64,000 bases of DNA. It comes from Actinomyces sp. oral taxon 448 str. F0400. Lineage in GTDB: Bacteria; Actinomycetota; Actinomycetes; Actinomycetales; Actinomycetaceae. Of the stretch, positions 8,539-17,786 are shown piece by piece. Within the stretch, counting starts at the first letter, position 1. Every line of letters starts with the position of its first letter. The notes beneath the pieces are model-generated. The model ran no database searches. It saw only the letters and a list, made by a program, of their open reading frames with translations, and was not told the origin of the DNA. Location of the stretch: contig NZ_GL985606.1 of assembly GCF_000220835.1 (NCBI RefSeq), positions 2,076,330 to 2,140,329 on the forward strand, given 5' to 3'. The position numbers and the translations under genes were made by a program.

Positions 8539-9431
8539 CCGCACTCCTGAGCTCACTCAGCGACATGTTCGCCAGCCCCCTCATGCAGCGCGCCTTCATC
8601 GTGGCCGTCCTCGTCGGTCTGTCCGCACCAGTGGTCGGCACCTACCTCGTCCAGCGCGGCCTGGCACTACTGGGCGACGGCATCGGCCACATCGCCCTGA
8701 CCGGGGTGGCGCTGGGCTGGATCGGCGGTGCGGCCGCCAACGTCACCCCGCACGATGCGCTCGCCGTCCCCGGCGCGATCGTCATCAGCGTCATCGGCGC
8801 CGTCCTCATCGAAATCATCCGCGCCCGCGGCCGCACTCGCGGGGACGTAGCCCTGGCGATCCTCTTCTACGGAGGCATCGCCGGCGGAGTCATCCTCATC
8901 AAGTTCGCTGGCGGCACGACAACCAACCTCACAAGCTACCTCTTCGGGTCGATCGCCACCGTCTCGGTCTCCGACACCTGGTTCACCATCGTGCTGGCCA
9001 TCGGAGTGCTCCTCATCGGCCTGGGACTGCGCGGACCGCTGTTCGCCCTGAGTCACGACGAGGAATTCGCCCGCGCGAGCGGCCTGCCCACCGGCGCACT
9101 CAACGTGACCGTGGCCGTCGTCGCCGCTCTGACCGTATCGGTCTCGATGCGGGTGGTCGGCGCGCTGCTCGTCTCGGCCGTCATGATCGTCCCGGTCGCC
9201 ATCGCCCAGCTGGTCTCCCACTCCTTCGCCCGGACGATGCGCCTGGCCATGACCATTGGCGTCCTGGCTTGTGTAACCGGTCTGACGATCACCTACATCG
9301 TGGCCGCCTCCCCCGGAGCCATGATCGTCGTGCTCCTCGTCGCCGGCTACGCCGTCGTCGCCGTCATCACCGCGCTGGTGCGCCTGCTGACACGAGTCGC
9401 ACCCAAGGCGCTGAGCCCCTCAGGGGGGTGA
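8535..9431 (+). CDS. znuB: Zinc ABC transporter permease
   Basis: A 298-residue polytopic membrane protein of the cluster 9 metal permease family, forming the channel of the zinc importer. About eight hydrophobic helices are visible; family segments include QRGLALLGDGIGHIALTGVALG near the N-terminus and VGALLVSAVMIVPVAIAQL in the second half. Its start codon overlaps the znuC stop, indicating translational coupling. A perfect 6-bp hairpin follows 11 bases after the stop, so transcription may end or drop before zur. Confidence 0.93.
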   Translation: MTALLSSLSDMFASPLMQRAFIVAVLVGLSAPVVGTYLVQRGLALLGDGIGHIALTGVALGWIGGAAANVTPHDALAVPGAIVISVIGAVLIEIIRARGRTRGDVALAILFYGGIAGGVILIKFAGGTTTNLTSYLFGSIATVSVSDTWFTIVLAIGVLLIGLGLRGPLFALSHDEEFARASGLPTGALNVTVAVVAALTVSVSMRVVGALLVSAVMIVPVAIAQLVSHSFARTMRLAMTIGVLACVTGLTITYIVAASPGAMIVVLLVAGYAVVAVITALVRLLTRVAPKALSPSGG

Positions 9432-9442
9432 GACACTCTCCA

Positions 9443-9458
9443 GTCCGCCCATGCGGAC
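9443..9458 (+). terminator. Short hairpin after znuB
   Basis: GTCCGC, a CCAT loop and GCGGAC form a 6-bp stem in the 80-base gap between znuB and zur. No U-tract follows, so it may only attenuate or protect the 3' end. Weak evidence. Confidence 0.3.
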
Positions 9459-9511
9459 CACGCCCGCACGCACTTGCCGCCGATGAGCACCATCCTCCAG
9501 GAGACGCAGCC

Positions 9512-9952
9512 ATGACCACGAGCCGCAGCACCGCGGGTTCCACCTCGGCACGCCCCAGGGCGACCCGACAGCGCGCCGCGGTCACCGACATCCTCACACG
9601 CACTGCGGAGTTCCGTTCCGCCCAGCAGATCCACGCCGCCCTCGAGGCGGAGGGGACGAAAGTGGGCCTGGCGACGGTCTACCGCAACCTAACGGCCATG
9701 GCCGAGGCCGGCGAAGTCGACCAGGTGCGCAGCATCGAGGGGGAGACCCTCTACCGATCCTGCGAGCACCCCGAGCACCATCACCACATCGTGTGCCGCT
9801 CATGCGGGCGCACCGTCGAAGTCAGCGGCGGAGAACTCGAGGCCTGGATCACGCGAGTATCCGCGAAGCACGGTTTCACGGCGATGGAGCACACCGCCGA
9901 ATTCTTCGGTCTGTGCCCCCGGTGCTCATCCAAGGCCGACGAGGACGTCTGA
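9512..9952 (+). CDS. zur: Fur-family regulator, probably Zur
   Basis: A 146-residue Fur-family repressor. The winged-helix part reads ATRQRAAVTDILTRTAEFRSAQQIHAALEAEG then VGLATVYRNLTAMAEAGEVDQV, the family DNA-recognition helix. Metal sites are CEHPEHHHHIVCRSCG (about residues 84-99) with the CRSC zinc pair, and a second C-x2-C in GLCPRCSSK at the end. Position directly after znuACB argues for zinc-responsive Zur instead of iron-responsive Fur. The ATG at 9512 has AGGAG 8 bases upstream. It converges on uppS. Confidence 0.88.
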   Translation: MTTSRSTAGSTSARPRATRQRAAVTDILTRTAEFRSAQQIHAALEAEGTKVGLATVYRNLTAMAEAGEVDQVRSIEGETLYRSCEHPEHHHHIVCRSCGRTVEVSGGELEAWITRVSAKHGFTAMEHTAEFFGLCPRCSSKADEDV

Positions 9953-9983
9953 TCCGCGTCGACGCGCGGTCGCACCGTCGTAC

Positions 9984-10796
9984 TCACGACCGCACGCCGT
10001 CCACCGCCCCGCCGAAGCGGCGGTCACGGTCAGCGTAGGCCTTGCAAGCCCGCCACAGCTGGACACGGTCGAACTCGGGCCAGGGCAGATCCGAGAAGTA
10101 CAGTTCGGCGTAGGCCGCCTCCCACAAGAGGAAGTTACTCGTGCGTTGCTCGCCACCGGTGCGGATGAGCAGATCGACGTCGCGCATGGCCGGTGAGTAC
10201 AGGTAGCGACGGACGGTCCTCTCCGTCACCGCCGAGGCCTTGATCCGTCCGGCATCGACGTCGCGGGCGATCGCCCGAGCGGCGTCGGCGATCTCGGCGC
10301 GCCCCCCGTAGTTCAGGCACATGTTGAGCACGAGCGTCTCATTGCCCGCGGTCATGCGCTCGGAGCGGCGCACTTCGGATAGGACCGACTTCCACAGGCG
10401 CGGCTCGCGCCCCACCCAGTTGACGCGCACACCCCACGCCAGCAGATCGTCGGTCTGGGCGCGCAGCACGGTGCGGGTGAACCCCATGAGGAAGCGGACC
10501 TCGGAGGGGGAACGCTTCCAATTCTCGGTGGAGAAGGCGTACACGCTCAGTTCCCCGACACCGATCTCGACGGCGCCCGCGATGACGTCCATCATGGTCG
10601 ACTCCCCCACGCGGTGCCCTTCGGTGCGCGGCAGACCGCGCGCGTTGGCCCAGCGTCCATTGCCGTCCATGACGCAGGCGACGTGAGCGGGGATCGATCG
10701 GGCAGGCAGCTCGGGCGGAGTCAGGCCCGGCCGATGCAGGGGGACCGCGCCGTCGGATCCCGGATCGTCCGACGCAGCGGAGGACTGATCGGTCAC
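9984..10796 (-). CDS. uppS: Isoprenyl transferase (undecaprenyl diphosphate synthase family)
   Basis: A 270-residue cis-prenyltransferase that makes the polyprenyl diphosphate carrier lipid for cell-wall synthesis. The catalytic aspartate is in CVMDGNGRWA (D44), followed by GHRVGE, YAFSTENWKRS, LNYGGRAEI and the C-terminal DLLIRTGGEQRTSNFLLWE motif that binds the second substrate. The first 30 residues are a Ser/Asp/Pro-rich extension. It starts with GTG 1 base after the recO stop, so it is the downstream gene of a recO-uppS unit. Whether the product is short or long chain cannot be read from sequence alone. Confidence 0.94.
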   Translation of the reverse strand: MTDQSSAASDDPGSDGAVPLHRPGLTPPELPARSIPAHVACVMDGNGRWANARGLPRTEGHRVGESTMMDVIAGAVEIGVGELSVYAFSTENWKRSPSEVRFLMGFTRTVLRAQTDDLLAWGVRVNWVGREPRLWKSVLSEVRRSERMTAGNETLVLNMCLNYGGRAEIADAARAIARDVDAGRIKASAVTERTVRRYLYSPAMRDVDLLIRTGGEQRTSNFLLWEAAYAELYFSDLPWPEFDRVQLWRACKAYADRDRRFGGAVDGVRS

Positions 10797-10797
10797 A

Positions 10798-11547
10798 TCA
10801 GACCCTTTCGACGAGGGAGAGGGAGCGCAGGCGGCGCTCGAGGTGCCAGGTCACGTACGCCGACACGATCCCGGACGCCTGCGCCCGCTCCCGCCCAGTG
10901 GAGGCGTCGGCCACGTCCCAGTCCCCACTGAGCAGCGCCCCCAGCAGAGCCATCGTCCCAGGGTCGACGTCGACGGCTCCGGCGGGTCGGCAGGCGGAGC
11001 ACACCGCCCCGCCGGCTTGGACGTGGAAGGCCGCATGCGGCCCGGGCGCGCCGCAGCGGGCGCAGTCGTAGCACGACGGCGCCCACCCGGCCAGTGCCAG
11101 GGCGCGCAGGAGATAGGAATCCAGCACGAGCCCAGGCGCATGGCGCGCCCGAGCGAGGGCGTACAGAGCGCCGTAGAGCAGAAGGTACTGCTGGGGCGAA
11201 TCGGCGGTGCCCAGATCACCGCCGTCGGCCGTAAGCCGCTCTGCCGTCTCAACCATGGTGGAGGCGCAGGTGAAGACGGCGTAGTCGCCTGCGATGGAGC
11301 GTGCGAAAGGATGAAGCGTTTCGACCTGGGTGACCACGTCGAGAGCTCGCCCGTGATGCAGCTGGAGATCGACCATGGAGAAGGGCTCCAGCCGGGCGCC
11401 GAAGCGCGAGGTCGTGCGTCGCACCCCCTTGGCGACGGCGCGCACCTGCCCATGAGCGCGGGTGAGGATGACCACGATGCGGTCGGCCTCCCCCAGCTTA
11501 TAGGTGCGCAGGATGACGGCCTCATCCCGGTAGAGCCGCTCGGGCAC
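10798..11547 (-). CDS. recO: DNA repair protein RecO
   Basis: A 249-residue RecO, the mediator that loads RecA in RecF-pathway recombination. The N-terminal OB-fold is seen in [24 protein letters not shown] and [22 protein letters not shown] zinc finger follows as C-x2-C-x2-C and later C-x2-C (about residues 158-185). Length is normal for actinobacteria. It lies 15 bases downstream of the leuA stop and one base before uppS; leuA-recO-uppS order is common in this phylum. The ATG at 11547 is the first one in frame. Confidence 0.92.
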   Translation of the reverse strand: MPERLYRDEAVILRTYKLGEADRIVVILTRAHGQVRAVAKGVRRTTSRFGARLEPFSMVDLQLHHGRALDVVTQVETLHPFARSIAGDYAVFTCASTMVETAERLTADGGDLGTADSPQQYLLLYGALYALARARHAPGLVLDSYLLRALALAGWAPSCYDCARCGAPGPHAAFHVQAGGAVCSACRPAGAVDVDPGTMALLGALLSGDWDVADASTGRERAQASGIVSAYVTWHLERRLRSLSLVERV

Positions 11548-11562
11548 GCCCAGCTCGCCCCG

Positions 11563-13341
11563 TCAGCGCAGCGCGCGGTTGACGGCGGAGATGACGGCCT
11601 TGAAGGAGGAGGTCGTGATCGACGGGTCAATACCGACGCCCCACAGCACTTGACCGCCGACCTCGCACTCGACGTAGGAGGCGGCCCTCGCATCGCGGCC
11701 CTCGCTGAGCGCGTGCTCGACGTAGTCGAGAATCCGCACGTGCACGCCCGTCTGCTCCAGAGCAGTGACGAAGGCGTCGAGCGGACCATTGCCGGAGGCC
11801 GTCAAAAGCTTGCGATCCTGGCCGTCGGCGATCGTCACGGTGAGGATCGACTCGCCCTCGCTGGCGGTGGTCAACGTGGCGCCCCTGAGCGAGAAGCGCC
11901 CCCAGGCGGGGAGCTCGGCGTCCGGCACGGCCGCCGCAGGCAGGTACTCGTCGGCGAAGATCGACCACATGCCCTCGGCGTCCACCTCGCCCCCGTAAAT
12001 GTCGGTGTGACGCTGAACGATACGGGAGAACTCGATCTGGAGACGACGGGGCAGATCCACCTTGTGAGCCTGCTTGAGCAAGTAGGCGACCCCGCCCTTG
12101 CCAGACTGGGAATTGACGCGCACGACGGCCTCATAGGAGCGACCCACGTCGTGAGGATCGATGGGCAGGTACGGCATGGTCCACGGCACCGCGGCCTCGG
12201 CGGCCGCACCGTCCGGATTCTCGGCCCTCGCGGCCTCGATGGCTTCGGCCCGGGCGGCAAAGCCCTTCTTGATGGCGTCCTGGTGGGAGCCGGAGAAGGA
12301 GGTGTAAACGAGCTCGCCGGCGTAGGGGGTGCGGGGCGGCACATCCATCTGAGTCGAACGCTCCACCGTGCGGCGGATCTCATCGATGTCGGACAGGTCG
12401 AGCATGGGGTCCACGCCCTGGCTGAAAAGGTTGAGGGCGAGCGTGACCAGATCGACGTTCCCGGTGCGCTCCCCGTGGCCGAACAGGCAGCCCTCGACGC
12501 GGTCGGCTCCGGCCAGCAGACCGAGCTCGGCGGCGGCGACGGCGGAGCCGCGGTCATTGTGGTTGTGCAGGGACAGGCAGACGTTCTCGCGGTGGGAGAG
12601 GGAGCGATTCATCCACTCGATCTGGTCGGCGTAAACGTTGGGGGTGGCTCGCTCCACGGTCGCAGGCAGGTTGAGGATGATCTCGCGGTTGTCCGCGGGC
12701 TGCCACACGCCCATGACGGCCTCGCACACGTCAAGTGTGTAGTCGCGCTCGGTGTCGATGAAGATCTCCGGGGAGTACTCGTAGCCGAAGATCGTCTCGT
12801 CGGTGAGGACTTTCTCGGCCCGCGCCATGATCTGACGAGTGCCGTCGATGGCGAGCTCGCGAATGTCGTCGCGGCTCATCCGGAAGACGACCCGACGGAA
12901 CAGAGGCGACAGGGCGTTGTAGAGGTGGACGGTGGCGCGCGGCATACCGACGCAGGCGTCCAGAGTGCGGTCGATGAGGTCGCCGCGCGACTGGGTGAGC
13001 ACCGAGATGGTGACATCATCGGGGATGGCGTCGTCCTCCACCAGGGAGCGCACGAAATCGTAATCGGTCTGAGAGGCGGCGGGGAAGCCGACCTCAATCT
13101 CCTTGAAGCCCATGCGTACGAGCAGGTCGAAGATCGCGCGCTTGGCCGTCGGCCCCATGGGCTCGATGAGACTCTGGTTGCCGTCGCGCAGATCGGTGCT
13201 CAGCCAGCGGGGGGCGGCGGTGATGCGCCTGTCCGGCCAGGTGCGATCGGGCAGGGACGTGTCGACGGTGTCGAGGAAGGGCACGTACTTGCCGAAAGGC
13301 ATCCCGGAGGGCTGCTGGGGTGCGGGGTGAGCGGTGCGCAT
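11563..13341 (-). CDS. leuA: 2-isopropylmalate synthase
   Basis: A 592-residue enzyme that condenses acetyl-CoA with 2-oxoisovalerate, the first committed step of leucine synthesis. It is the long actinobacterial form. The catalytic entry motif is [16 protein letters not shown] (about residues 47-62), the metal-binding motif is [13 protein letters not shown] (about residue 250), and [16 protein letters not shown] follows. The C-terminal third (after about residue 440) is the LeuA dimer domain that binds leucine for feedback inhibition. The ATG at 13341 has AGGAG 6 bases upstream. A leader peptide with three consecutive Leu codons lies 103 bases upstream, so the gene is probably attenuated by leucine supply. 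Confidence 0.96.
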   Translation of the reverse strand: MRTAHPAPQQPSGMPFGKYVPFLDTVDTSLPDRTWPDRRITAAPRWLSTDLRDGNQSLIEPMGPTAKRAIFDLLVRMGFKEIEVGFPAASQTDYDFVRSLVEDDAIPDDVTISVLTQSRGDLIDRTLDACVGMPRATVHLYNALSPLFRRVVFRMSRDDIRELAIDGTRQIMARAEKVLTDETIFGYEYSPEIFIDTERDYTLDVCEAVMGVWQPADNREIILNLPATVERATPNVYADQIEWMNRSLSHRENVCLSLHNHNDRGSAVAAAELGLLAGADRVEGCLFGHGERTGNVDLVTLALNLFSQGVDPMLDLSDIDEIRRTVERSTQMDVPPRTPYAGELVYTSFSGSHQDAIKKGFAARAEAIEAARAENPDGAAAEAAVPWTMPYLPIDPHDVGRSYEAVVRVNSQSGKGGVAYLLKQAHKVDLPRRLQIEFSRIVQRHTDIYGGEVDAEGMWSIFADEYLPAAAVPDAELPAWGRFSLRGATLTTASEGESILTVTIADGQDRKLLTASGNGPLDAFVTALEQTGVHVRILDYVEHALSEGRDARAASYVECEVGGQVLWGVGIDPSITTSSFKAVISAVNRALR

Positions 13342-13370
13342 GGTGTTCTCCTAGGGGTGAGCGTCTGCTC

Positions 13371-13397
13371 GAGAGGCACCGCAGGGCGGGTGCTCTC
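13371..13397 (-). terminator. Attenuator-like hairpin in the leuA leader
   Basis: On the minus strand GAGAGCACC and GGTGCCTCTC pair with one bulged C around an 8-base loop. GGCACC further upstream (complement at 13432-13437) could instead pair with the GGTGCC arm (13375-13380), giving two exclusive structures between the leader peptide and leuA. No U-tract follows. Inferred from base pairing by eye. Confidence 0.45.
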
Positions 13398-13444
13398 CCG
13401 GTGGCTGGCAACGCGAATGAGCCGCGGTCGGGGTGCCGGCCCGG

Positions 13445-13504
13445 TCAGGCCCCGCCGCGGCGACTAAGCAGCAGACTCGCCTGGAGTCGCGGGGTCGCTC
13501 GCAC
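13445..13504 (-). CDS. leuL: leuA leader peptide (Leu-rich)
   Basis: A 19-codon frame encoding a peptide that ends QASLLLSRRGGA and stops 103 bases before leuA. Five leucines in all are possible, three of them in adjacent codons (CTG CTG CTT). Short Leu-rich peptides before leuA are a known actinobacterial attenuation device: ribosome stalling at Leu codons changes folding of the leader RNA. The GTG at 13504 is preceded by TAACGT at 7 bases, so the peptide may be translated from a leaderless mRNA. Too short for ordinary gene calling. Role inferred from position and codon content. Confidence 0.68.
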   Translation of the reverse strand: MRATPRLQASLLLSRRGGA

Positions 13505-14076
13505 GGGGATGACGTTACCGCGTTCCACGCCCGGGCGCAGGTCGGTGACACGCGGCCGGCGGACATCTCCGACACCGAACGCGCTCCGAGCGCTCAGTCC
13601 GCCCGTCTCGCCCGGCTCACGGTCATGACGGCGGCCGGCCGAACCGGCCCCGCCCGCCACTTCGACGCGCCCGTGAAGTCGATCTTCTCCCTCGACGAGT
13701 TCCCCGAACCAGAGCGTCCATGTCTGAAGACCGAGGATGCGCGTCGTACTCGGCGGGGCCCACGCTTCTGCCCCCGCACTGAGGTCCATGATCGCCGCCT
13801 GTGGTCGATCGGCAACGAGGCGGATCGGCAGGCGAGCCGTGATGCTCGTCTGCATCGCCTCACTGGCCACGCCCGGACCCGCCGCCCCCGATGATCACCA
13901 TCCGCCAACCGCCCGCGGACCCATGAGCAGCGGTCGTCACCCCCTGGCTCATACTCTAGGCGAACCGGGCCGGGTCCTAAACGCGATCAGGCCACGCCCC
14001 GGGGAACGCGGAGAGGGCACCACACGTCCGCTCGCTGTCACCCGGTTCCGTCAGGGTGCCATAAACACATGCCGGT
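13505..14076. other. Gap between leuA leader and putA with no supported gene
   Basis: About 570 bases. TAACGT at about 13512-13517 on the minus strand serves as the likely leuA leader -10. The rest has open frames on both strands, but none matches a family I recognise and none has a convincing start. I see no RNA gene or clear repeat here. Confidence 0.4.
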
Positions 14077-17000
14077 CTACAGGAGACCTTCGGCCAGGTC
14101 GAGGGGTGTGCCGAAGCGGTGGGCGGTGACGGATACCGCCTGCTCGCGGAGGAAGGGCAGGAGCTCAGTGTGCGGGCAGGTCGTCACGGCCCCTGTGTAC
14201 AGGCGAACGTCCGGACTCCCGCCGATCAGGCGACTCGCCTCGCGCCACCGGGACTCGGCGGTCTGCCCGCGCGGGCCCAGGATGCGCACGCGCAGCCCGA
14301 GAGCCCCGGAGGCCGCCAGATCGGTCAGTCGGGCGTTCCACACCCCCGGCGCCTCGACGTTCACCTCGACGCCGGCGGCGACCAGTGCATCCGCCAATCC
14401 GACCGGCAGCTCGGCGGCCACGGACAGGCTCACGAAACCGCTCGCGCGCACACCGGCCGCCATGACGCGCACCAGGTCGGCCAGATGAGTCCCGCTTCCG
14501 GCCCGTACGACGACCGTCGTGGGCCGGTAGCGCAGCACATTGCGCTCGCAGGCGAGCCCGGTGACATCCCGGGCCGCCCCGTACTGGACGTCCCATGCTT
14601 CGGCGTCGGCTACGAGGGCGCGACGCAGTTCGGTCATGTCGTGCCGGTCCAGCTGGGTACGCACAGCATCGTAGAGAGCGGACACACGGCCATCCAGAGT
14701 GGTCGCCAGAACGTGGTGGCCCTCGTAGGCGGTCTCGTGATCCTGACCGGCGGCCGGCACGACCTCGCCCAGACCGAGCAGGTAGGAGGGGCCTCCGGCC
14801 TTGGCCGTCGTCCCGATGGCCGACCGCTTCCACCCGCCGAAGGGCTGACGGCGCACGATCGCGCCGGTGATGCCGCGGTTGACGTAAAGATTCCCGGCCT
14901 CGACATCCTCCAACCACACGGCGAGATCCTCGGCATCGAGGGTGTGCAGTCCGGACGTCAAGCCGTAATCGACGGCGTTGACGGCGTCGATGGCCTCCTG
15001 CAGCGTCCCCACGCGCATGACGCCCAGCACGGGGGCGAAGTACTCGGTGAGATGGAACTCGCTGCCGGGTGTGACGCCCACACGGATGCCCGGACGCCAC
15101 AGGCCATCGCCCAGATCGCGCGGGGTCAGCACCCACCGCTCGCCGGAGCCCAGCGTCGTCAAGCCCCGCAACGCCTTGACGTCGTCGGGGACCACGAGAG
15201 GTCCGACCTGGGAGTCCAGGTGCTCGGGGCTGCGCACCCGCAGGGAGGCGGTGGCATCCACCAGCTGACGGGCAATGCGCTCCGAGGCCCCGGCAGAGCC
15301 GACCAGGATGAGCAGGGAACTCGCTGAGCACTTCTGCCCGGCGTGGGCGAAGGCGGAGGCGACGACGTCGCGCACCGCCAGATCCGGATCGGCCGAGGGA
15401 GTGATGATGAGGGAGTTCTTGCCGCTGGTCTCCCCCAGCAGATGCATGTCCGGTTTCCAGGAGCGGAAGAGCCGTGCGGTGTCGTAGGAGCCGGTGAGGA
15501 TCACCCGGTCGACTCGCTCGTGGGTCACCAGATGGCGCGAAACATCGCCGTCGTCGAGCGGGGCCAGGACCACAAGGTCCTCGGGCAGGCCGGCGTCGTG
15601 AAAGGCGCGCACGAGTTCGGCCGCGCAGCGCTTGGCCGGGGGCGCCGGCTTGAGGATGACGGCACTGCCCGCGGCCAGCGCCGCCGCCACGCCCCCGGTG
15701 GGGATCGCCAGCGGGAAGTTCCACGGGGAGGCGACCACGGTCAGGTCCACCGGGACGAAACGGGCGCCCGTCATGTGCGCCGAATCGTGCAGGAGCAGCG
15801 AGGTCTCGGCGTAGTGGCGGCAGAAATCGATGGCCTCGCTGACCTCGGGGTCGGACTGGTCGATGGTCTTGCCGGTCTCGGAGGCGGCTACCTCGATGAG
15901 CTCGTTTCGGCGGGCGGCCAGGACGTCCCCGACCCGGTTCAGGACGGCGGCCCTCTCCGCGGGGTCGCGGCGTCGCCACACCGCGGCGGCGGCCGCGGTC
16001 GTTTCCGCAACCGCGTCGACCTCCTCGGCGGTCTCCATACGGGCGGCGCCCGCCTCGACCTGAGCGATCCCCCGCTCGGAGGTGGGGACAGCGGCGGCGA
16101 TGTCGCGGGCCCAGCGGCGGTTGGCGGCCAGGGAGGGGTCGGAGTCCGGGGTCGAGGCGAAGGGCCGACGGCCGGGCCCGGGGGACATCGTCGTCTCGAC
16201 GGGCGCACCCGCCTCGCGCTCGGCGCACCGGTCCTGGGTCCGGTTGGGCGCCGGGATGGGGGCGTCGGGGGCCAGGTCGGCTAGAGCATCCAGGAAGCGG
16301 TTCTGCTCGCGGGCGAAGACGGCCTCATCCGCAGCCAGATCGAAGACGCCCGACATGAAGTTCTCCGGCGCCGCGTTCTCCTCCAGACGACGCACGAGGT
16401 AGGAGATGGCGACATCGAACTCGTCGGGGTCGACCACGGGCACGTACAGCAGGAGGCGGCCGACCTCCCGACGCACGACCTCCTGCAGGTCGGTGGCCAT
16501 GCCCGCGAGCATCTCGAACTCGACGCTGTCCTCCACGCCCCGAGCGGCTCGCAGCTCATAGGCGAAAGCGATGTCGAACAGGTTCTGCCCGGCTACGCCC
16601 AGACGGACCGCCCGGGTGCGCTCAGGGGTCATGGCCCAGGTGAGGATGCGCTTGTAACTCGTATCCGTGGCCCGCTTGGTCGGCCAGGTGGCCAGTCGCC
16701 AGTCGTGGAGGGCGGCATCGACCCGTTCCATGGACAGGTTGGCGCCCTTGACCACACGCACCTTGATGCGCGACCCGCCGGCGTCCACACGGGCCGCGGC
16801 CCAGTCCTGGAGACGCTCCATGGCGGCCAGGGAGTCCGGGAGGTAGGCCTGCAGCACAATGCCGGCTTCGTAGCCGGCCAGGTCCTCCTGGTCGAGGATG
16901 GCGGTGAAAACGGCGATGGTCAGATCGAGGTCCTTGTAGTCCTCCATGTCAAGGTTGAGGAAGGTGCCGTGATCCCGGGCCAGGCGGTACAGGGGCGTGA

Positions 17001-17646
17001 GCACCTCGACTCCATGGGCGACGACCTCCTCGAAGCCCCACGGGTTGTGGGGACCGGTGACGGCCGAAACCTTGACGGAGACGTAGTCGACGTCGTCGCG
17101 GACCACGAGGCGGGAGACCTCAGCCAGGCGCCGAGCGGCCTCCCTGTCCCCCAGGACGGCCTCGCCCAGCAGGTTGACGTTCAGGCGGTTGCCGCTGGCG
17201 CGCAGCCGGGCCAGGGCGGGACCCAGCCCCCTGTCGGTGGCGTCGATGACAAGATCGCCGACGAGCTCGCGGAAGACGCGGCGCGCCACAGTGGTCACGG
17301 TGCGCGGGGCCAGTCGGGTCGCCCGGCCACCCAGTCCCAGGGCCCCGGCCAGCGAGGCCGGCAGAAAGTCGGTGCGCGAGGCGGCCAGACGCGATAGGGC
17401 GCGGCTGGCGACGTCGAGGTCGGCGGGCCGCACGACGTCGTCGACGAAGCGGGTGGTGAAGCTCAGACCATCGGGGTCGGACAGGATCCGCGCCAGGAGT
17501 CGAGCGGTACGAGGCACGGGTTGGGAGGCGGACTCGTCGGCCCAGTGACGCGCGCGGGCAGTCGCCTTCTCTCCGAGATCCCAGAGATTCTCGGGGCAGA
17601 CGCGCTCGATATCGTGGGACAGCGGATGATCGACGGTGGCTGGCAT
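14077..17646 (-). CDS. putA: Bifunctional proline dehydrogenase / L-glutamate gamma-semialdehyde dehydrogenase
   Basis: A 1189-residue fused enzyme that oxidises proline to glutamate: an FAD-dependent proline dehydrogenase (about residues 60-480) passes its product to an NAD-dependent aldehyde dehydrogenase (about residues 560-1010). In the first part SVKVSAVTGPHNPWGF, FLNLDMEDYKDLDLT and RIKVRVVKGANLSME are PRODH segments. In the second, SPWNFPLAIPTGG, ILTGSYDTARLF, LLGETSGKNSLI (general base Glu) and AHAGQKCSASS (nucleophile Cys) are visible. The last 170 residues form a C-terminal domain seen in long PutA proteins. No N-terminal DNA-binding ribbon-helix-helix is present, so it should not act as its own repressor. 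ATG 17646 has AGGAG at 8 bases; a longer upstream frame is rejected. Confidence 0.93.
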   Translation of the reverse strand: MPATVDHPLSHDIERVCPENLWDLGEKATARARHWADESASQPVPRTARLLARILSDPDGLSFTTRFVDDVVRPADLDVASRALSRLAASRTDFLPASLAGALGLGGRATRLAPRTVTTVARRVFRELVGDLVIDATDRGLGPALARLRASGNRLNVNLLGEAVLGDREAARRLAEVSRLVVRDDVDYVSVKVSAVTGPHNPWGFEEVVAHGVEVLTPLYRLARDHGTFLNLDMEDYKDLDLTIAVFTAILDQEDLAGYEAGIVLQAYLPDSLAAMERLQDWAAARVDAGGSRIKVRVVKGANLSMERVDAALHDWRLATWPTKRATDTSYKRILTWAMTPERTRAVRLGVAGQNLFDIAFAYELRAARGVEDSVEFEMLAGMATDLQEVVRREVGRLLLYVPVVDPDEFDVAISYLVRRLEENAAPENFMSGVFDLAADEAVFAREQNRFLDALADLAPDAPIPAPNRTQDRCAEREAGAPVETTMSPGPGRRPFASTPDSDPSLAANRRWARDIAAAVPTSERGIAQVEAGAARMETAEEVDAVAETTAAAAAVWRRRDPAERAAVLNRVGDVLAARRNELIEVAASETGKTIDQSDPEVSEAIDFCRHYAETSLLLHDSAHMTGARFVPVDLTVVASPWNFPLAIPTGGVAAALAAGSAVILKPAPPAKRCAAELVRAFHDAGLPEDLVVLAPLDDGDVSRHLVTHERVDRVILTGSYDTARLFRSWKPDMHLLGETSGKNSLIITPSADPDLAVRDVVASAFAHAGQKCSASSLLILVGSAGASERIARQLVDATASLRVRSPEHLDSQVGPLVVPDDVKALRGLTTLGSGERWVLTPRDLGDGLWRPGIRVGVTPGSEFHLTEYFAPVLGVMRVGTLQEAIDAVNAVDYGLTSGLHTLDAEDLAVWLEDVEAGNLYVNRGITGAIVRRQPFGGWKRSAIGTTAKAGGPSYLLGLGEVVPAAGQDHETAYEGHHVLATTLDGRVSALYDAVRTQLDRHDMTELRRALVADAEAWDVQYGAARDVTGLACERNVLRYRPTTVVVRAGSGTHLADLVRVMAAGVRASGFVSLSVAAELPVGLADALVAAGVEVNVEAPGVWNARLTDLAASGALGLRVRILGPRGQTAESRWREASRLIGGSPDVRLYTGAVTTCPHTELLPFLREQAVSVTAHRFGTPLDLAEGLL

Positions 17647-17711
17647 GCGTAGCACTCCTGGGTCGAGAACAGGACGTCTCCAAGTGTGCCGTATGCCGCC
17701 TTCCTCGTGGG

Positions 17712-17736
17712 AAGAAACAGGAACCGACCGGTTCCC
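17712..17736 (-). terminator. Intrinsic terminator after the hydrolase gene
   Basis: On the minus strand GGAACC, a GGTC loop, GGTTCC, then TGTTTCTT. The stem begins about 50 bases after the hydrolase stop and has a U-rich tail, so it fits an intrinsic terminator of the phoH-to-hydrolase transcription unit. The same dyad (17720-17735) lies 74 bases upstream of putA and could alternatively be an operator. Confidence 0.55.
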
Positions 17737-17786
17737 GAACCCGACGCAGGCTCTCGATGCGGGACTGTCGGCAGGACCACTTACGT

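Noticed and set aside
13505-13900. Minus-strand stretch upstream of the leuA leader containing MVIIGGGGSG-like codons
   Set aside because: The GGxG run stops after a few codons and the rest has no recognisable Rossmann pattern; probably a chance G-rich frame.
17720-17735. GGAACCG-AC-CGGTTCC dyad as a putA operator
   Set aside because: The minus-strand U-rich tail after the stem makes an intrinsic terminator for the upstream hydrolase more likely; not fully excluded.
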